Below, piece after piece: positions 5,157 through 7,964 of a DNA stretch of 7,964 bases. The stretch is from positions 1-7,964 of the forward strand of contig JACQEL010000718.1 of the NCBI GenBank assembly GCA_016200595.1, in the 5' to 3' direction. This stretch comes from Deltaproteobacteria bacterium (GTDB lineage Bacteria; Desulfobacterota; Binatia; Bin18). A program made the translations under genes and the position numbers. The notes under the pieces were generated by a model. It saw nothing but the letters and a program-made list of their open reading frames with translations, made no database searches and had not been told where the DNA came from. Each line of letters begins with the position of its first letter. Within the stretch, counting starts at the first letter, position 1.

Positions 5157-6053
5157 ATGGCTACCGGATTGAATCAAGCGAATGGGCAACGGTATCACTT
5201 CGACATCTACGCCCTGCTGGAAGGGGCGCAGGAACTGTACTTCGGCCATGAGGTACAGGTGAACGTCAACCTGGTGGAATTGGTCAAGGTCCGCCTTCCG
5301 AACGGAGAGGAGGTCGAGAAATGCTATCTTTCTCCGACTAAACGGCGCGGAGTGGAACGCCGCGCTCTTCTCTGGGCACCGACTGGCAGTGGCAAGCTCT
5401 TAGGTGACGTGTTGGACTGCGGCATTCCTAAAACCTGTGCCAAGCAGGAGTGTCCTATCTGCAATGTTTATGGTGGTCTCATTACCGACAGCAAAGGAGG
5501 TCGTGAGCGGACAACTTTCATTGGCCGACTTACTCATGGTGGTGGTGTAGCGATCCAAGACCAGTCTCCTGAAGAGAAGCAGCGAGCCATGCATCCTTCG
5601 GACATACATCGAGGCGGTGATGGAGAGGAACCAATGCCTTTTCGTCGGCAATATAATCAGCCTGGCCTGCTTTACCCCATATACAATCACTGTCTGAGTG
5701 TCACAGATGAAGAATTTCGACCAGTCGCTTACGCCTTTCAAGATTCTCTCGCCCGCATCGGTGCAGGGAACCCCAAGGGAGTTCGGCTTGCTGAGCGTGC
5801 CAAGACTCCAATGATCGTGCTTGATCGCTACCTCGTGCCTAAAGGAGAACGGCCGGTGCTCTCACCTTCTCTCTGCGAGTCTGAGGAAGCGTACAATGCT
5901 TTCTGGAATGCAGCCAAGCAAGTTGAGGGGAAACCGCAGAATGATGACCACATCTCAGCTACGAACTTCGAGCGTTGGACAGGGCAGGCAGCACTGAACA
6001 AGCTGGCAGAATTCGCCGACGCCTTTGTCAACGAGGTTTTGAAGAAGAGGTAG
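5157..6053 (+). CDS. csc2: Csc2, Cas7-family backbone subunit of type I-D complex (298 aa)
   Basis: Cas7 proteins polymerise along the crRNA spacer and form the backbone of the effector. The Csc2 signature is visible: a Cys cluster C88, C94, C99, C102 in the segment CGIPKTCAKQECPICNVYGG, the equivalent of the CP-x-C-x-x-YG zinc-binding insertion, followed by a Gly-rich GGRERTTF loop that matches the family's G-S-x-R-S/T pattern. Further on, LSVTDEEFRPVAYAFQDSLARIGAGNPKGVRL resembles the 'V-T-x-E-E-F ... R-x-G-A ... R-x-G' region (about residues 181-211). The length is slightly below the usual 320-350. An ideal AAGGAGG lies at 5141-5147, nine bases before the ATG, so this subunit may be made in excess, as its multiple copies per complex would need. 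It starts 18 bases after cas10d. Confidence 0.82.
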   Translation: MATGLNQANGQRYHFDIYALLEGAQELYFGHEVQVNVNLVELVKVRLPNGEEVEKCYLSPTKRRGVERRALLWAPTGSGKLLGDVLDCGIPKTCAKQECPICNVYGGLITDSKGGRERTTFIGRLTHGGGVAIQDQSPEEKQRAMHPSDIHRGGDGEEPMPFRRQYNQPGLLYPIYNHCLSVTDEEFRPVAYAFQDSLARIGAGNPKGVRLAERAKTPMIVLDRYLVPKGERPVLSPSLCESEEAYNAFWNAAKQVEGKPQNDDHISATNFERWTGQAALNKLAEFADAFVNEVLKKR

Positions 6054-6056
6054 TCT

Positions 6057-6854
6057 ATGCACCTCCTCAGTGTTGATATTCGGCCGACCGCGGCACTCAC
6101 CTTCCGTATTCTGCCGGGATCGATCTTGGACATAACGACTTACCCATTCGTGCCGCCAACGACTTTATCGGGCTTCCTGCGGCGTTTGGCTATGTTAGCG
6201 GCAGGTGTCGATGTGCCAGGAACAGCTGTAGACGATGCTCCATATTATGTCTTGCCTCCTTCTTTGGTTGCTCTTGGTGCGTATCCTCTGCTTGGCTTGC
6301 GAGGCAAAATTCATCGCACGCACCGGAAGGGCATGAAGGATTTTACCGATACTTCATTCACCCGTATTCGAGTCGCCGGGAAGGAACAGCCGACCTTCCA
6401 GTTGCACACGTGGGAGTACCTCATTACCGACCGATTGCAGGGATATGTCGTTGCAGAAGATCCCTCTGCCTTTGAATCCCTTCGTCAAATCAAAAGCTAC
6501 GGCTGCAAACTGGGGAAAGAGGGATTTGCCTATGTCGAAGAGGTGACTGGGCCAATAGAGCTACAGCGAGTCGAGCAGAACGCACAGCCCGCTACTGTCG
6601 TCCCAGCTGCATCTATCATTGATGCTGCTCCTAACTGTCCTTTTGATTTCTATACGCTTTATTCGTTTGTCTGGCATGAAGGGCAAGAAGCGCCTCAACC
6701 TGATTTGGATCAGCGGAGTCCGGTACGAGGCTACAAACCCTTTTCCGCTGCTTGGTGCGCTGAAGGTAAATCAATCCCGCTCGAGTATCTCTCTACCGGT
6801 GCGTTGTTCATCCCATACGACTTAGTGAAGACGCTGCGAGGGGAGGGCTTATGA
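6057..6854 (+). CDS. csc1: Csc1, Cas5-family subunit of type I-D complex (265 aa)
   Basis: Cas5 proteins cap the 5' handle of the crRNA and connect it to the large subunit. The hallmark Cas5 segment is TTYPFVPPTTLSGFLRRL (about residues 27-44), in which the first helix follows a Pro-containing loop. A second conserved region, QGYVVAEDPSAFESLRQIKS followed by YGCKLGKEGFAYVEEV (about residues 128-163), contains the Gly-rich loop typical of RAMP proteins. The C-terminal end FIPYDLV is strand-like. The start follows csc2 by three bases, with GAAGAGG overlapping the end of csc2 as ribosome site, and its stop overlaps the next ATG, so translation is coupled on both sides. The Cas5 call is good; the specific Csc1 label follows from the csc2 neighbour. 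No catalytic His for a Cas6-like role was seen. Confidence 0.75.
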   Translation: MHLLSVDIRPTAALTFRILPGSILDITTYPFVPPTTLSGFLRRLAMLAAGVDVPGTAVDDAPYYVLPPSLVALGAYPLLGLRGKIHRTHRKGMKDFTDTSFTRIRVAGKEQPTFQLHTWEYLITDRLQGYVVAEDPSAFESLRQIKSYGCKLGKEGFAYVEEVTGPIELQRVEQNAQPATVVPAASIIDAAPNCPFDFYTLYSFVWHEGQEAPQPDLDQRSPVRGYKPFSAAWCAEGKSIPLEYLSTGALFIPYDLVKTLRGEGL

Positions 6855-7606
6855 AAGTTGGGCGCGCTTTCTTCTGGCCTCAGGATTCGTCAGCGCTGTC
6901 TTTGGTTGCGTACCAGCCGCTGGAGAATCATCGAGGCAATATAATCAAATTTGTAGAAGAGTGGAGAAAAAAGAGAGACAGAGAGCTTCCCGGAGGGGAG
7001 TTCGATAAGAGAGTGTGGGATTGGATCGAAGAGGCTGCCCGGAACCACGACAGAGGCAAGGCCGAGACTTTTCGCATCAAACAAGAGCGCAAAAATGGGC
7101 CGTTCGAGTATTCTTTTCTTGGTCACCGCTTCCGCACCCCAGAAGGAATGAGCCTTTTTGCTGAACTCGTCGAGCAAGGCCATCATGACTATTCAACCCT
7201 TGAGATTGCTAAGACTGCGGCGAGAATACGCCGGGAAGGAACAGAAGAGGAGCAGAAATTTCATCGCTGCTTTCCTGAAGCCCTGTATGTTTTGAGCATA
7301 TGTGACCAGATCGAAGCCGAAACTGCCGTGCGCGCATTCTACGGTGAGTCGGAATCACGTGCATTTTTAGACTTTATCCTTTACGCGGAGAACAGGCAGG
7401 ACGGGCCATTGCCTTTTGGTGAACGGGCGACCTTCTATCTTGACCCTTTTCCCTTTCGGGAAGCTATTACGAACCGTGTCGAGTACTGGCTCTGGGAAAA
7501 TCCGCCGCAAAATGCCGAACAACTGACAAAGCCAGGAAGAGGGGAGGAGAGACTGACTAATCTCCTTCTTCGTACGGTCGAGGTAACGATATGTCCTTTG
7601 ACGTAG
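6851..7606 (+). CDS. cas3'': Cas3'' stand-alone HD nuclease (251 aa)
   Basis: This is the DNA-cutting half of a split Cas3. The metal-binding HD motifs are complete and in order: H27 (LENHRGN), H66-D67 with the typical following G-K (ARNHDRGKAETF), H92 (LGHRFRTPEG), H111-H112 (EQGHHDYS) and D152 (SICDQIEAE). The rest is helical, and no helicase motif is present. The ATG overlaps the csc1 stop (ATGA), with GAGGGGAGGG at 6838-6847 as ribosome site, and the gene overlaps the next helicase gene by 16 bases, so HD and helicase are translationally coupled. In established I-D systems this domain is fused to Cas10d; here it is free and sits beside Cas3', closer to the split Cas3 of subtype I-A. The intact motifs suggest an active nuclease. 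Confidence 0.85.
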   Translation: MKVGRAFFWPQDSSALSLVAYQPLENHRGNIIKFVEEWRKKRDRELPGGEFDKRVWDWIEEAARNHDRGKAETFRIKQERKNGPFEYSFLGHRFRTPEGMSLFAELVEQGHHDYSTLEIAKTAARIRREGTEEEQKFHRCFPEALYVLSICDQIEAETAVRAFYGESESRAFLDFILYAENRQDGPLPFGERATFYLDPFPFREAITNRVEYWLWENPPQNAEQLTKPGRGEERLTNLLLRTVEVTICPLT

Positions 7607-7964
7607 AGCAAATCTATCAAACTCTTGGCAACTTTTCTCCAAATCAGATGCAACGTCGAGTCTGGCAGGAATTCGCCAAAGAGTCTTCCATCCAGCAGAG
7701 CCCCGCCTTTCTGCTCCAGGCTTTCACCGGCAGTGGTAAAACTGAGGCAGTGCTTTTCCCTGCTCTTGCTTTCCGCCGGCGGTTGGTGTTTGTGCTGCCC
7801 ACACGCAGCCTAGTGGATGACCTGACTGTCCTGGATCTTGAGAATGCTTCAGGACCAGTCGGCCGTTTGCACCGTTACCTCAAGGAATGGTCACGCGAGG
7901 ATGACCGCGACCACACGCTCATTGTGGATACTGGAACCCGCATGGAACGGGCGGTGTACCGCAA
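7591..7964 (+). CDS. cas3': Cas3' superfamily 2 helicase, N-terminal part (3' cut by window edge)
   Basis: This would unwind target DNA and feed it to the HD nuclease. The first 124 codons are visible, from the ATG at 7591, which overlaps the end of the HD gene by 16 bases and is preceded by GAGGT six bases upstream. A Q-motif-like start, NFSPNQMQRRVWQEF (residues 14-28), precedes the Walker A motif AFTGSGKTEA (44-53, with K50 and T51) and motif Ia PTRSLVDD (70-77). The DExH box and later motifs lie beyond the window. The context (csc2, csc1, cas3'') and the helicase start make Cas3' the best call; a Cas3-like helicase from another subtype could share these motifs. Confidence 0.8.
   Translation, partial: MSFDVEQIYQTLGNFSPNQMQRRVWQEFAKESSIQQSPAFLLQAFTGSGKTEAVLFPALAFRRRLVFVLPTRSLVDDLTVLDLENASGPVGRLHRYLKEWSREDDRDHTLIVDTGTRMERAVYR

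Noticed and set aside
5376..5402. P-loop-like APTGSGKLL in Csc2 (residues 74-82)
   Set aside because: It lacks the Ser/Thr after GK and the leading Gly of a true Walker A, and no Walker B or helicase motif follows. The flanking sequence matches Cas7.
1..7964. CRISPR array or cas1/cas2/cas6 genes
   Set aside because: No regularly spaced direct repeats and no matching reading frames are present in the window.

Overview
The window comes from a bacterium of moderate GC content. Translation starts carry clear Shine-Dalgarno sequences, and a Proteobacteria-style REP-like hairpin repeat sits at about 1941-1977. No gene here fixes the lineage; an uncultivated proteobacterium or relative is plausible, but that is inference.

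Left part (1-1692, all + strand). The 3' part of a WYL-domain transcriptional regulator enters from upstream. It is followed by three small genes: a basic conserved hypothetical protein, a possible toxin of RelE/BECR type, and a DUF2283 protein whose start overlaps the toxin-like gene's stop. This looks like an accessory or defence-island flank. The stretch 1693-2007 has no credible gene and holds the hairpin repeat. A UPF0175-type antitoxin-like gene lies alone on the minus strand (2008-2274), with no toxin partner visible.

Right part (about 2340-7964, all + strand) is a tightly packed CRISPR-Cas effector operon, preceded by a convincing sigma70-type promoter. The order is: a 77-aa very acidic protein, a Cas10d (Csc3)-like large subunit, Csc2 (Cas7), Csc1 (Cas5), a free-standing Cas3'' HD nuclease, and the start of a Cas3' helicase cut by the window edge. 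The backbone genes mark it as subtype I-D or a close derivative. Inside the large-subunit gene, a strong ribosome binding site and in-frame ATG at 4638 predict a separately translated Cas11d small subunit.

The most notable point is the architecture. In described I-D systems the HD nuclease is the N-terminal domain of Cas10d. Here the 800-aa large subunit shows no HD motif. A complete HD domain instead sits in its own 251-aa gene, next to and overlapping the helicase, as in systems with split Cas3. By inference, Csc1, Csc2, Cas10d and Cas11d form the crRNA-guided surveillance complex, and Cas3''/Cas3' are recruited in trans to cut and unwind target DNA. Cas6, the adaptation genes and the CRISPR array are not in the window and would have to lie further downstream or elsewhere. 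The acidic 77-aa leader gene, the paired inverted repeats before the promoter and the nearby WYL protein are candidates for accessory or regulatory parts.
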